This document shows positions 40,433 through 52,040 of a DNA stretch of 64,000 nt, in pieces. The position numbers and the translations under genes are program-made. Numbering within the stretch: the stretch's first letter is position 1; each line of letters opens with the position of its first letter. Origin of the DNA: Centrapalus pauciflorus (taxonomy: Eukaryota > Streptophyta > Magnoliopsida > Asterales > Asteraceae); contig JAANYP010006342.1 in assembly GCA_020465985.1 (NCBI GenBank), positions 124,001 through 188,000 on the forward strand, read 5' to 3'. Below the pieces are notes generated by a model. The model was not told the origin of the DNA. It saw nothing but the letters and a program-made list of their open reading frames with translations, and did not search any database.

Positions 40433-41845
40433 TTATGTGTGTGTGCGCATGCATGCAAGTAGTTTTAAAGCATGTCTTTTGGTGTATATGTAGGAAAGAA
40501 GTTTTGCACCACACGAAGAACAATTGTGCATCACAAATGTACACCATACAGGAGTCATGTGTAAGGCACAACAACTCCCTGCGTGATGTACTATTGTTCT
40601 TAAGAGTTTTCGTTGTACACTTATTCTTTACTATATTTCATTTTGGTTTGATAATTATATATATAAATGTACATCTGTTACTTATTACATAATGGTATTA
40701 ATATAATAACAATAAAAAAGAATATCATTACTATAATCATTAGTGATACTAATTAACATTAACATGTATTATATAATAGTATAACAATTATTGAACGTAA
40801 TACTATTACTAATAATAATATAAATTAGATTACTATTATTAATAATGGTAATATAACTATAACTATAAGAATATATATTATTATATTATAATTAATAACA
40901 ATAATGATAATAATAATAGATATAATAGTAATACAATGTGATAATAATATTAAAAGAACACTAAACATTGCAGTAATAATAATCATATCATAATATTCCA
41001 AATAACAATAGCAACGAATTCACTATTTCCATCCTTATATATTATAATTACGATAATTTATCGATCAAAATGAATAGGGCTATCTAATATTTTGAATGTT
41101 TAATAGAAATGAAGTTATATTTCCACAACCGAAACTATATTGTTATTCAGGGAGTAAATTTCTTTAAAAAAAGTTAATGACAGAACTTTATTTAACTAGT
41201 GAAAAGCCAGAGGAAAACACAATTAAAGCAGACAACACCACCAATTCAGAGAAGGCTTGAAAAAACAACATATGCGTCAAAAGAAGAGAAAATAGATTTC
41301 CAATATTTCCAATTCATTATATGTATTTTTTTTTTCCGTTTAAAAAATTAAAAAAGAAAACTAGTTCTCTTATATTAATGTGTGTAGTTTCATTTTATTT
41401 TGGTATGTAAACTTGATGAAAACATTGATTGTTTGTTAATATGTTTAGGAACCTACATTTAGTTTTACATGATCATATCTAATAGATTATAAGTTATATT
41501 TTGATGTTTTAATCATATATACAATAACACATTGATCATATATAATTAAATAGGATTAAAGGTTTCAAACCAATCATGAAAATATATAAAATTATTATTT
41601 TTCTTCATTTTTTGAAATGAAATAGTGTTTGCCATTTGTTATAATAACAATGTACAACATTATAAAATACAAATAAACGACAATGAATGAAATATAAAAA
41701 TAGAAGAGCTAGAAAAACCACCCACCAACCCTTTATATTTGTTTTTATCATGTCGCAATAATGACATAGATATGCATTCATAAAAAATTATTAGAATCAT
41801 AAAATAAAGATGATAAGTGAAAGATATTGACAATCAATTAAGCAA

Positions 41846-41847
<2 letters not shown>

Positions 41848-41911
<64 letters not shown>
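41848..41911. repeat. Poly-T tract, 64 bases
   Basis: Uninterrupted T, followed by further T-rich DNA. It could be a retroposon A-tail on the minus strand, but no body or TSD is recognisable. Confidence 0.97.
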
Positions 41912-41918
<7 letters not shown>

Positions 41919-42375
41919 GTATCTCTTTTTTTTTTATTTTATTTTTTTATTCCAAATCGATCAATCCCAAAAGTTACAATACAAATATATATACTGGGAG
42001 AATGTTGATAAACAAAAATATATATACAACATCTTGGAATTTTAAAATAAAACACATGATCATAGGCATTCAAGTTATAAAGAATTTACGATATTGGTTA
42101 AATATTTTTTGAATTTACTCAAATTTATGTGTGTGTGTGTATGAAGAGTGAGAGAAAGATGATAGAGTTTAATTAATTGAGAACTGTGATACATCATAAA
42201 CCCATAAAAAACCATACAAGTCTTTTAAATCTAAAGTAAAATGTCGGACAAGTAATGTTGAGAAATAAGAGTTAATTTTGAAAGTACATTAAATTTAATG
42301 ATTTTAACTGGTTCTTTGTGGTTTTTCTAATCTACGATTGTTTTACGTTGAACCTTTGCCCATCTTATAAACAAA

Positions 42376-42742
42376 GGGGTGGGTTTCAATGTGAAACCTC
42401 TATCCATCGAAAAACCTTGGGGAACCAAAATGCATCGCTAGAAAATCGTAATGCATCACGTAGAAATAGATGTATCACATGAGAATTTGATGCATCACGT
42501 GGAAATAATGATGCATCACGGGGGAATTGTGATGCATTTGTGGTGGTGCATGAAGGTTCTTCAAGGTTCTTCGATGCAAGGAATCGTAATACATCACGTA
42601 GAAATCGATGCATCACGTGGGAATTTGATGCATCACGTGGCAATAATGATGCATCACGGGGGAATTGTGATGCATTTGTGGTGATGCATGGAGGTTATTC
42701 AAGGTTCTTCGATTCATGGAGGTTCTCCATTGAATGCACCTC
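42376..42742. mobile_element. Palindromic element D outside a TA array, with 10 bp direct repeat (367 bp)
   Basis: Left GGGGTGGGTTTCAATGTGAA, ACCTCTATCCATCGAAAAACC; right inverse TTCAATGGAGAACCTCCATG, AATCGAAGAACC. It is flanked by TATAAACAAA (42366-42375 and 42743-42752). An internal segment of 138 bp, full of GATGCATCACG, is duplicated in tandem (about 42,447-42,715). Confidence 0.8.
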
Positions 42743-43797
42743 TATAAACAAATATACATATTGAGAGAATTAATGGCACAACACCATAGATAATCCTTTC
42801 GTTCTTTATTATGGAATGTACGTGAAATTGACATTTTCTATTAAAAGATAATAGAAATGTTTGTTAATCTATTTCACATGTCCAAATTGAACTATCATAA
42901 ATCGTTAATCCTTCTCTATGTGCATGTATGTAAATCAGTTGTCACTCATACCATCTGACATGCATCATGATATTTTTTACTTTAGTCACGGTTTATATTT
43001 TTCCCAGAAAACTTGACATATATAACACGTTTAAATTTTACACTAATTATGAAGAAAACATAGAATGGTTATATTTTGTGAAGAACCCAAGATTAATATA
43101 TGTATTTAATAAAAATAGAAAGTAGAAAGCATATATAGTCTAGGTCTAGTATGACAAATATTTTGTTTACCAAACTATAAATAATCATCATATGTTGTGC
43201 ACATAATGAGGATGGTACTTTATGTAGCATCCATCCATCCATCCTTCAAAGTGAAGCTAGGTTTCATATATCTATCTAGTAACTCATATTTGAAGTCCCT
43301 ACCACTTGATTACATTATCATTCATTTTAATAGGTTAATAATGTCCTACAATTTTCATATTTTAATCCATGCTAATTTACTTATTAATTCATTCACAAAA
43401 CATCCATACTTAACACTAATTTAGTTCGGTTCGTAAATTATGTTTTTTTTTTAGTTCTAATTATGGAAGATTAATTTATTTTGAAAAAAAAAAGTAGATT
43501 GATTACAAATTAATACTTTTTTGTAAACTTTTTAAGGGTATTTTTAGGTGTCCATAGATCATTAGATAAAAAGCACAAAACATGGGTCCAATTACTCCTT
43601 CACCAACACCCTTCCATTTCCTCTTTAGGAATCTTAAACACATATAAAACTAAATCAAAAAATAACTAAAACTATGAACACATCACATTTCCACTAACTC
43701 ATTTATTCCCAAACGTTATATATGTCTTTTTTTTCTTTCTTTTTTTATAAATATTCGAAACCATACAATTAATAATTCAATTATATATTCATCTTTA

Positions 43798-43799
<2 letters not shown>

Positions 43800-43850
<51 letters not shown>
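43800..43850. repeat. Compound (TA)n(CA)n microsatellite
   Basis: TA repeats followed by CA repeats and CTCTCTG. Confidence 0.95.
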
Positions 43851-44970
43851 CTCTGCACACACTCATACATATATACAGACAAAAGGGCGATCAAGTCGAT
43901 CAATGCAATATGTGTCACTTGAATGACATTATTTGGAGACCAAATTAGAAGAAGATGTTTAAAGATTATATATATGGCTTTCACTCAAAAAAATCAAAAT
44001 GTTAATATCATTTAGATAAATTGCAAACAATTAAGTTAGTCCTAGTATATGTGTAATATAACAGTTAAATTCAAACGCGCGAGTTAGTTAGTCAAGTATA
44101 TAACAACGGTTATTAGAGAAGTATTTGTATTTATAATTATAATTAACAAATCTTTAAGACGTACGGTCATTTAATTAAAAAAAACGAACTATAAAGATAG
44201 AACCGAAATGAGAAGCGCACAAATTAAAATAGTAAACAGGTAGCTGGCTTGTTCTTTGGAATGTGTTATACGTATATGTAACTCTAATCAACTTTTTATG
44301 TATGTACATAGGTTGGTTTCCATGTTGATTTGACCTAACAAGAGACCAAGAACCAAAATATCATATCAGTGCCGATGATTGTATAATTAACTAGCTTGGA
44401 ATAATTTATAATTAGCTACTACTAATTAATTAAAGTTGCATGCATGTAGTTTTTTTTTTTTTTTTTTTTAAAGAATCTAGCTTTAAGGATGTTTGTGATC
44501 GAGCATTAAATAACATGGAGTATTTGCTAAATCATAGATCGATGTTAATTACTCTCACATGGATCACAAAAACTAGTAAATTTGTCACATAAGAATATAA
44601 GATATATTGTTACACAAAACACAAATTAGGGATTAATTATCATAAATATATAATTCTATATATATACACATTATATTAGCGCCCTACCTTTACGCTTTCT
44701 CATTCATACATTTTAAGTCTATATATACTTTTAAAAACGTTGTCTCGAACAATATGGTTGTATTTTAAAGAATCATCCCATCCAAGTAATTTTATGTGTT
44801 AGCATTTTAATTGTTAAACAAATGTTAATAAAGTGTGCCTAATGATCAATAATACTACGTGTGACCTTTTTAAAAAAAAAAAACCTAGGACGTCACAACA
44901 AATTGAAAAACTATGTATATTGTGCATTTAGTGGAAACTTCAAAAGTAAATAAAGGTGAGTATATATATG

Positions 44971-44973
<3 letters not shown>

Positions 44974-45057
<84 letters not shown>
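44974..45057. repeat. (TA)n microsatellite, about 42 units
   Basis: Uninterrupted; no palindromic element adjoins it. Confidence 0.98.
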
Positions 45058-45060
<3 letters not shown>

Positions 45061-45101
45061 GTTTTGATAAATTTTTAAATATATTATAAAACTAAAACTA
45101 A

Positions 45102-45524
45102 GGGTGCCCTTGCATTTAATTACCTCTTAAAAAATCTTTAAACCTTAAATTCAGATCTTAACTGAAACTAAACTGTTTGTTATATTTTAGACTTAAGTGA
45201 ATTGTAGATCTTAATTCAAAATATACCGTTTGTTATATTTTAGACTTAAAAGGTTGGAACGTTTGAAAATCACGTCTGAAATTAAATTGTAGACTTTCGT
45301 CTGAAATCTTAATTTAAGAGGTTAACGTAAATTGATATTTCATTTAACTTAAATATTAAAATCAATTTAATTAATTAAAACATTTAAGGTCAGCTTTTAT
45401 TTAAGACATATGATATCTTAATTTCAGACGTAGTTTTTAGACTTCAAATATTTAGTCCAACTCTTAAGTTCAAACATGATTTTCAGACTTAAGACGTTTA
45501 CTTTTCAAATTGACAAACACAACC
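45102..45524. mobile_element. PIF/Harbinger-like MITE, TAA TSD (423 bp)
   Basis: Left GGGTGCCCTTGCATTTAATT and the inverted right GGTTGTGTTTGTCAATTTG, with TAA at 45099-45101 and 45525-45527. Both arms carry repeats of CAGACTTAA and TAAGTCTGAAA type. Confidence 0.75.
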
Positions 45525-45805
45525 TAAGATTACGTACATTAATTACCAACTAACTAAAAACAGAATGAAATAAATCGATGCTACTATACCCATAAAATTC
45601 ATAACAAAATTCGTTAGAACTTAATTTAATTATGTATGTGTCTATCATTCACATTTGTAATATTTACACATTACAACCATTAATTCAACATAACCATCTC
45701 TAATTATTGATTTTGAAGTGGCATTTTACATGGTTTTACAATATTTATGATTATTACATAACCTGACTAGCTAGCTAGCTCTTGTGCTCACACACATACA
45801 TACAT

Positions 45806-46570
45806 AGGGATGAGATCCATTGTGAACAATTTATTCATTGTGAACGTTGTGAACAAATAAAAAAACACATATAAGCGTTCATATATATCAACACGTATTT
45901 GTAACAAGATTCATATGCTTCTAAAGATTCATAAAAGTATTCGCAACAATATTCATAACGTTCAAAAGGTTCATAGCAGTGTATGTAGCAAGATTCATAG
46001 AATTCATTTATTTTATGAATCCACCAATAAGAGACAATATGACATGGTTGTAGTTAAGTGAATAATGTATGAGTTGAAATCTAATTAAAAGAGTATTTTG
46101 GTCATTATGCACAATGCATTTTAATTTATTTTCATATGTATTCAATTGTAAATTAAGTAACACAAATTTAAATGAGATTCATGGCACAATTAGTTTCAAG
46201 TGATTCACGGCACCACCGGTGATTCCCCGAAACCACCACGGACACCACCATTTTGTTTCACGACACCACCGGTGATTCACAGTACCACCGACGATTCACA
46301 GTTGATACAAACTTGTGGTTCACAACTCATTTTTATGATTCACGACACCATCGATTTACCAATGATTAACAATGTGCTTCACGATTTACAATTGATACAA
46401 GCACTGGATTCAAGAATCACTTATGAGATTTACGACACCAATGATGTACTAATGATTGATACGATGACTTATAGTTCATATCGATACAAGCATGAGATTC
46501 ACAAGTCAATTGTGTGATTCACGACACTAATGATTAACACGATGATACATGATTCACAATCGATACAGGC
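45806..46570. repeat. GATTCA/GTGAAC word-rich segment, possible further palindromic-family member
   Basis: Starts GAGATCCATTGTGAACAATT with CATTGTGAACG 19 bp later, then many GATTCATA, GATTCACGACACC, GATTCACAA and CGATACAAGCA words. No convincing inverted right end was found. Confidence 0.45.
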
Positions 46571-47719
46571 ATTATTTGAGAATTAAATAATTTTTTTTGA
46601 TAAAATAAATGATGGTGATTAAAAGAAGAGAGATCTCACATGATTTTAGGAAATTAGGGGGCCGACTGGTTTATTTTAATTATTTTGAAATGAAAATCTA
46701 ATTAATAGCAATATGTCATAATTAAAAAGTTATTGAATGACAATATCACCATTGTCTTAAGAAATCAAAAGTGCATATATGAAACCTTGTTATTGGTTGT
46801 TACTGTCTTCAATTTAAGTGAAGTCCTCATTTAATCCCTCCACTATATGTATTCAGTTAAGTATTAACTTGTTAGACATAAAAAACAATTTTAACCATAA
46901 ATTTTTTGGTCTCATCCTAATTTATAATATTTTATGGTGAATCTCCATTTGTTACAATGTTTTTTTTATCATGATATAACAAAGTAGTTTTACAAATTTG
47001 ATCTTTGATATAACATTTATCATACTTCTCATAAACATTTAACTTTTCATTTGATCCTTTATACATACATACGTACACATACATACATACATGAATGCAT
47101 GCATACATACACATACATATATACATTAATTTAAACATGATATATCATGAAAAAAATTTCATAAAAAAATGGTTTTAAGTGAGGTACCTAGCTCCTGTAC
47201 TCCGCAAATCTAATGGTAACAAATTTAGAACCCGGCCCTAACCCCACCCCACCCCACCCCACCTCCCATAAAAAGGTAATCGAAGAAAAGAAAACACATC
47301 ATATGCTTGAGATAATCGTTGCTGAAACTTTGCTTCATGTATAATACAACAAAATTCTTTAAATAAGAAACTGAATATAAATCTAACTAATTATATATGT
47401 AGGCCTGGCTAGCTGGTATTATTAGCATCTGTTCTCACATATTCCTACACAAAACTTTAGTTAATTAATCATTATTAACGCTACAATTATTACAAAGACT
47501 CAATTTTTATGTACAAAGATGGACACCTTTAACTAAGAACATTGGCCTAAGCTGCATCATTTTGCTTCTAGCTGGCCCAACATTTTTAAAGATTCATATC
47601 CTTTTTCTTTAATTTGATTTTCTACAAGATATTTCTAGTTTATTGCTTAGAATTAATTCCTTTGATGATCTCTAACGGCCCCACCCAGGCCATGAACAAA
47701 TTCTTTCGTGTTTTCACAC
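46571..47719. other. Intergenic DNA downstream of the bHLH gene
   Basis: Contains CATA-type repeats (47,060-47,125), the element A relic, and (CCCCA)n near 47,240-47,265. The part next to 47,720 should include the bHLH 3' UTR. Confidence 0.5.
47127..47233. mobile_element. Right-end fragment related to element A
   Basis: TTAATTTAAACATGAT, the A-rich stem, then AAGTGAGGTACC, GTACTCCGCAAA and GAACCC align with 3,849-3,943. The left half is replaced by CATA-type repeats. Confidence 0.7.
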
Positions 47720-49624
47720 TCATCGGAAAGTTCCTCCGAAAGATGGTGTCCAGAAATCGACTGTTGTTTCGTGTGTTACAGGGAATGTACTTGATATCGG
47801 CACTAAACATAGCCCGCGACTTCTTAGGTCTTGCCGTGATCCTTCTGATGGTTTATCCGAAATCTGCATCAACCACAATCATTAAATTGATTATATTGGT
47901 CAATAAAACAAAATGAAAAATTAATTTAAAACAGATAGAGATATAGGCACCTGTTGCTGTTGCATGATGGCAGCTCCATTTTTCATGTATGGAGTACTTA
48001 GAACCTGAAGATAATTAAAGATTCATGACTCATTACGCATTTGTTCATTTTCCATATGAATTGAATCTTGAATTAATCAATATATCTACATAATACTATA
48101 ATAAAGTGAACTTACATTAACTTGTTCATGGAGAAACTTGATGTATTCGATAGCTTCAGACAACACGGATGCTGTATCCGTCTGAAAAGACCCGAAAGAT
48201 TATCAATATTATTAAAAACAAAAACTTTAATTTCAAGAATTAATCATCAAAAAGAAGAAAAATATGATGAAAAATCTGGAGATATAGATATTGATCATGC
48301 ATACTTTTCCGAAAGGTGATACTAATTGTTGGAGTGCAGTGATTCTGTCCCCCATCTTCTCTTTTCTCACCTGATCAATCCGAATTATCACAAATAAAAT
48401 TCCAAATTAATTGTGTTCCAAAGATTCATAAAGAGTAATATCAAAGATTAATTAAGTTGTACCTTAAAAGCCGGCAAAGGTGGGTTTTCAGTTCTTGGTC
48501 TTTTAGTGGATGATGATTTGTTGGTGCTTTTTTTCACCATTTCTGATGTGAGATTCTTGTTATATATACAAAATATTCACAAAAGTAGCATAAAATATTA
48601 GGTTTTCAGTGGTAATACATATAATATAATTTGTGAGTATTGTGAGCTTCAATAATTAATTACTATATGTACCTTTGGTTTATCTTCAATGGATGTTGAT
48701 GAAGGTGATTGCATTTGCAAAGGAAAAAAGCTTGATCTAACATCATTCATGGAGGCCGCAGACGCGTTCCAGAAACGCGCGTTGTTTGAGAAGTGTAGTT
48801 GTGTAGCAATATTCTGTGGCTGCCCTTTTGATGGTGAATTCACTGAGAATTCTTGAGGTGGTGGAAGAGGATACTCTCCCCCACTGCTGCCACCAGACAT
48901 GGTGATTCCGCCATAACTGGATTGGTACGAATAACTCAACTCTTGGTTTTGATCGTAACCCGAATCTTGCGGTTGATTCGTGTTGTTATCTGAACCGAAT
49001 AAACTTTGTATCACCGTAGAACTTCCATATGAATGATCCATGTTTGCGAAGCTTGGAGTTAATCCGCTTTCGTCACCATAATGAACCGCCTCATCCAAAC
49101 GAAAGCCTCTAACGTTCATTTGTTTGAACTCCGACGTAGAATCTGAATACATTTTATGTGATTTCCATTGGGGTTCTTGAAAATTGGTTGTGTTTGAGCT
49201 CAAACTATGATCTTCTTGAATTAGGGTTTGGTAACCACTTTGGTGATGATCATTTCTTTGATCTCCACGGCTGTTAGTTAAGCATACAAAAATTAAACCT
49301 TTTTAGTAACCAATTAAAAGATTTAAAATAAAATTAACTAGGGCTTTATAATTAAAGAAGATTAATTAACAAGAACATGTTCTAGTGGACTTACAATAAA
49401 GCTTGATTCCAATCCAACGACTGTGATATTGGTTGTGATGAAAGGCCTAACTCCATCATTTGTAAACTGGGATTGTTGCCCATCACTCCGCCGCCATCGC
49501 CGCCGCCACTGGTGGTGGTTGTGGTGGTGCTTTCTGTGGTTTCTTGGAAAAGATTCATGGAAGTAATAGAAACTGAATCCAAACAAGGCCTTGTTCTTGG
49601 AACATCCCACCAGCTATCTGCCAT
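47720..49624 (-). CDS. Atypical bHLH transcription factor, bHLH112/bHLH123-like, 7 exons
   Basis: Reading on the minus strand the exons are 49624-49395, 49270-48673, 48555-48463, 48370-48305, 48181-48116, 48004-47951 and 47863-47720, totalling 1,251 nt (416 residues plus TGA). The N-terminus begins MADSWWDVPR, like the WW-containing start of bHLH112-type proteins. The middle is Ser/Gln/Asn/Gly-rich and low-complexity. The bHLH region spans about residues 300-352: PLPAFKVRKEKMGDRITALQ, then the loop SPFGKTDTAS and helix 2 VLSEAIEYIKFLHEQV. The basic part lacks the His-Glu-Arg triad of E-box binders, as is usual in this subfamily. The C-terminus contains DLRSRGLCLVPISST and ends FWTPSFGGTFR, a subfamily hallmark. 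Members act in the nucleus in root, stress and cell-elongation programmes; AtbHLH112 is reported to bind E-box and GCG-box motifs. The exon 3 acceptor (AAG at 48556) was chosen because the nearby CAG gives an immediate stop. Confidence 0.95.
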
Positions 49625-49754
49625 CTTTAGTTTCCTTGAACAATTTAAGTTCTTGATCTTGAGGATGTATACTTGAGTTTCTTGTTTTTTCTTTCAAATA
49701 TATTAAGGCTTAAGAGGTTATAAAAATGAAATGAAAGGGTGTGGTTCTTGTGGG

Positions 49755-49762
49755 TATTTATA
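49755..49762 (-). promoter_or_regulatory. TATA box of the bHLH gene
   Basis: On the minus strand TATAAATA lies about 130 bp upstream of the ATG at 49,624. It predicts a start site near 49,725 and a 5' leader of about 100 nt. Confidence 0.6.
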
Positions 49763-50379
49763 TGAAATTGAGAAAAGAGAATTTAAAGTGTAGGTAGGAA
49801 CAAGTAACAGAAGAAATGCCAGAATTTGGTTGACTTTATATTTTCCTTTTAGGTTTTTTAATTGGATTGAATTAGAGTCTTGTTGAAAATGAACATTATA
49901 CAGTAACTATTTCTTTTTCACAAAAAAACAAATATATTCTTCTTTTCAATTTCTTTTTTTTTTTATATATATATAATAATGTGTAAATAACCTTTTTTGT
50001 GACAGTATTTTGGGTTTTATTTTAGGAATGAAACTATTGATGTTGTAAATGGTTCCATTTAAATCAATCACTCTATAAGATAAATGTTTTTTTAGTTTTA
50101 CTAGAAGCTAGTGTACTGATATATACTTATTTTTAAGCTTATATTTAATATTTCAACAAAATAATCATCAAAGATTTGATCTCACAATCACAATCGTTGA
50201 TTGAAAGAACATTTTAATAGTGCTTGGCCAAATTCACCCTCTGATGATGTAATTGTTTGAATTTTTGTTATAAACATTAATTTATTGTTGAGGTATATTA
50301 AGTTTAATATATATCAATTTTATTTTAATAACATTTTTTATGTTAAAATTTTACATGCATGCCTCTAAGTAAAATAAAT
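49763..50379. other. Upstream region of the bHLH gene
   Basis: AT-rich with T-runs; no element ends recognised. It is only about 0.6 kb long before transposon DNA begins. Confidence 0.5.
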
Positions 50380-50882
50380 AGGGTTGTAAATGAACAAACG
50401 TTTGACAAACCGTTTGACAGATTGTTCGTAGAACGAACATGAACACAAATTTTTTGTTCCTTTAATTAAATGAATGAACCTAAAGATGGGGATTCATTCG
50501 TTTATTTATGTTCGTGAACGTCCGGTTATGTTCGTTCACTTATCGTTTATTATATTATAATAAGTTCTAACACATATATATTAATATAATTAATTTTAAA
50601 ATTAAACTTAAACTAGCTAGTACCAATATGATTCGTGATATTGAACGAAGATTAAAAAATATTTAAATGTTCAATTAATTCATTAAAGTTGTTAGTTTAA
50701 TATTAACATTGACCTTATTATTTCTTATTACATTAATTTACTATATATAATTATCGTATTAGTTTGAAATCATCTATCACTACTACAAAAAACATAATGC
50801 ACCCCTTATATTCACCCCAGTTAATAGAAAAAAAGCTAAAAGAACAGGGTTCTTTTGAAGTTCGTTAAGGTGTTAGCTAATA

Positions 50883-51295
50883 CACCCCGGTTGTTTAACA
50901 AGGTAACCGGGGTCCTTTACTTTTTCTTATACACCCTGGTTGTTTTTATAAAAACCGGGGTACATAATCCAACATTTACCCGGTTGTTTAACAAAATGAC
51001 CGGGGTTCTTTACTTTTTCTTATACACCCCGGTTGTTTTTATAAAAACCGGGGTAGATAATCCAACATTTACCCGGTTGTTTAACAAAATGACCGGGGTC
51101 CTTTACTTTTTCTTATACACCCCGGTTGTTTTTAAAAAAACCGGGGTGCATAATCCACCATTTACCCGGTTGTTTAACAAAATGACCGGGGTCCTTTACT
51201 TTTTCGTATGCACCCCGGTTGTTTTTAAAAAAACCGGGGTACATAATCCAACATTTACCCGGTTGTTTAACAAAATGACCGGGGTCCTTTACTTT
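50883..51295. repeat. 93 bp tandem repeat, about 4.4 copies
   Basis: The motif ACCGGGG recurs at 50,906, 50,999, 51,092, 51,185 and 51,278, an exact spacing of 93 bp. Each unit contains one AACCGGGGT and inverted ACCCCGGTT words. Because 93 is a multiple of three, a frame stays open through the array, but I do not regard it as a gene. Confidence 0.93.
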
Positions 51296-51340
51296 AAGTA
51301 AAACATTTATACCTTATTGTCTTAATCAATTCATTAAAAA

Positions 51341-51425
51341 AATGTCTTTGGCCTAGTGGTATCAAGGTGTTAGAGGGGACCCCAAGGTTGTGGGTTCGAA
51401 TCCCATTGTGGACAATAGATGGGTG
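51341..51425 (+). mobile_element. tRNA-derived SINE-like sequence with Pol III A and B boxes
   Basis: A-box-like TGGCCTAGTGGT (51349-51360) and perfect B box GGTTCGAATCC (51393-51403) are 33 bp apart, as in tRNA-derived SINE heads. It is followed by a (TA)n tract flanked by a direct repeat GTGAGTTCTGCAGT. No tRNA acceptor stem is evident, so not a functional tRNA gene. Confidence 0.6.
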
Positions 51426-51441
51426 TGTGAGTTCTGCAGTT

Positions 51442-51444
<3 letters not shown>

Positions 51445-51484
<40 letters not shown>
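51445..51484. repeat. (TA)n tract flanked by a direct repeat
   Basis: TA repeats between two copies of GTGAGTTCTGCAGT (about 51,427-51,440 and 51,494-51,507). Confidence 0.9.
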
Positions 51485-51489
<5 letters not shown>

Positions 51490-52040
51490 GTTTGTGAGTT
51501 CTGCAGTACATAATCCAACATTTACCCCTGGTTCCTTACAAAACAACCAGGGTCTATTTGTATTTTTTAGTTCCATATAATTGGAACCCCGGTTATTTTG
51601 AATAAAACAGGGGTCTATATACATATATACCCCGGTTGAACGACCGGGGTCCTTTACATTCGGAATAGACCTCCCCCCTTATCAACCCCGGTGCTACAAC
51701 CGGGGTTTATTATCATTTTTGACCGGGGTCCATTATTCTTTTTGTATTAAGACTTACATATGAATCTGTGAACGTAATTTGAAATGTATAAATCGTGTGT
51801 TTGCATGTGGTTTTTGTTATTTTATCAACAAGTTTATTCGTATATATTCGTCAATGTTCGTTTAACGTTTGTTTACTGTTCGTTTATCTTTTAAACGAAC
51901 GAAGCACATAAACGAAAATGAACAATGGCAATTCCTTCTCCCGTTCGTTTATGTTTGTGTCCTTTGTTAGGCTAAGTTAAGTTAAACGAACGAAAATGAA
52001 TATCATTTTGTTTGTGTTCGTTCGGTTTATTTACATGCAT

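Larger units (their letters stand above)
39776..42365. other. Intergenic AT-rich DNA
   Basis: No gene. Holds the compound microsatellite, a GTGCATCAC-bearing segment after it (40,500-40,620), ATA/AAT-rich DNA and the 64 T tract. Confidence 0.5.
42753..45098. other. Intergenic AT-rich DNA
   Basis: No gene or element ends recognised apart from the microsatellites; a T-run of about 22 lies at 44,450-44,470. Confidence 0.5.
50778..51753. mobile_element. CACTA-like non-autonomous element with a 93 bp tandem array
   Basis: Left end CACTACTACAAAAAACATAA pairs imperfectly with an inverted right end (ATTATTCTTTTTGTATTAAG) near 51,731-51,750, with ACCCC just inside both. The body is full of ACCCCGGTT/AACCGGGGT words, and also carries a Pol III-box repeat and a TA tract. 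The terminal bases on the right have decayed; no 3 bp TSD is clear. Confidence 0.6.
50380..52040. mobile_element. Probable hAT-type element holding the CACTA-like array
   Basis: Left GGGTTGTAAATGAACAAACG and the inverted right GTTCGTTCGGTTTATTTACA pair imperfectly, and both subterminal regions are rich in GTTCGTT/AACGAAC words (50,390-50,540 and 51,830-52,030). A clear 8 bp TSD is not seen, so limits are approximate. Confidence 0.5.

Noticed and set aside
40272..40692. ORFs across the compound microsatellite
   Set aside because: Cys-Val and Tyr-Ile runs from GT and TA repeats.
41817..42008. Poly-Phe ORF
   Set aside because: Translation of the 64 T tract.
50855..51301. 148-codon ORF with 31-residue repeats
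   Set aside because: Explained by a 93 bp tandem array within a CACTA-like element; no protein family resembles it.
51349..51410. A functional tRNA gene
   Set aside because: A and B boxes are present but I could not form an acceptor stem; a SINE-like origin fits better.
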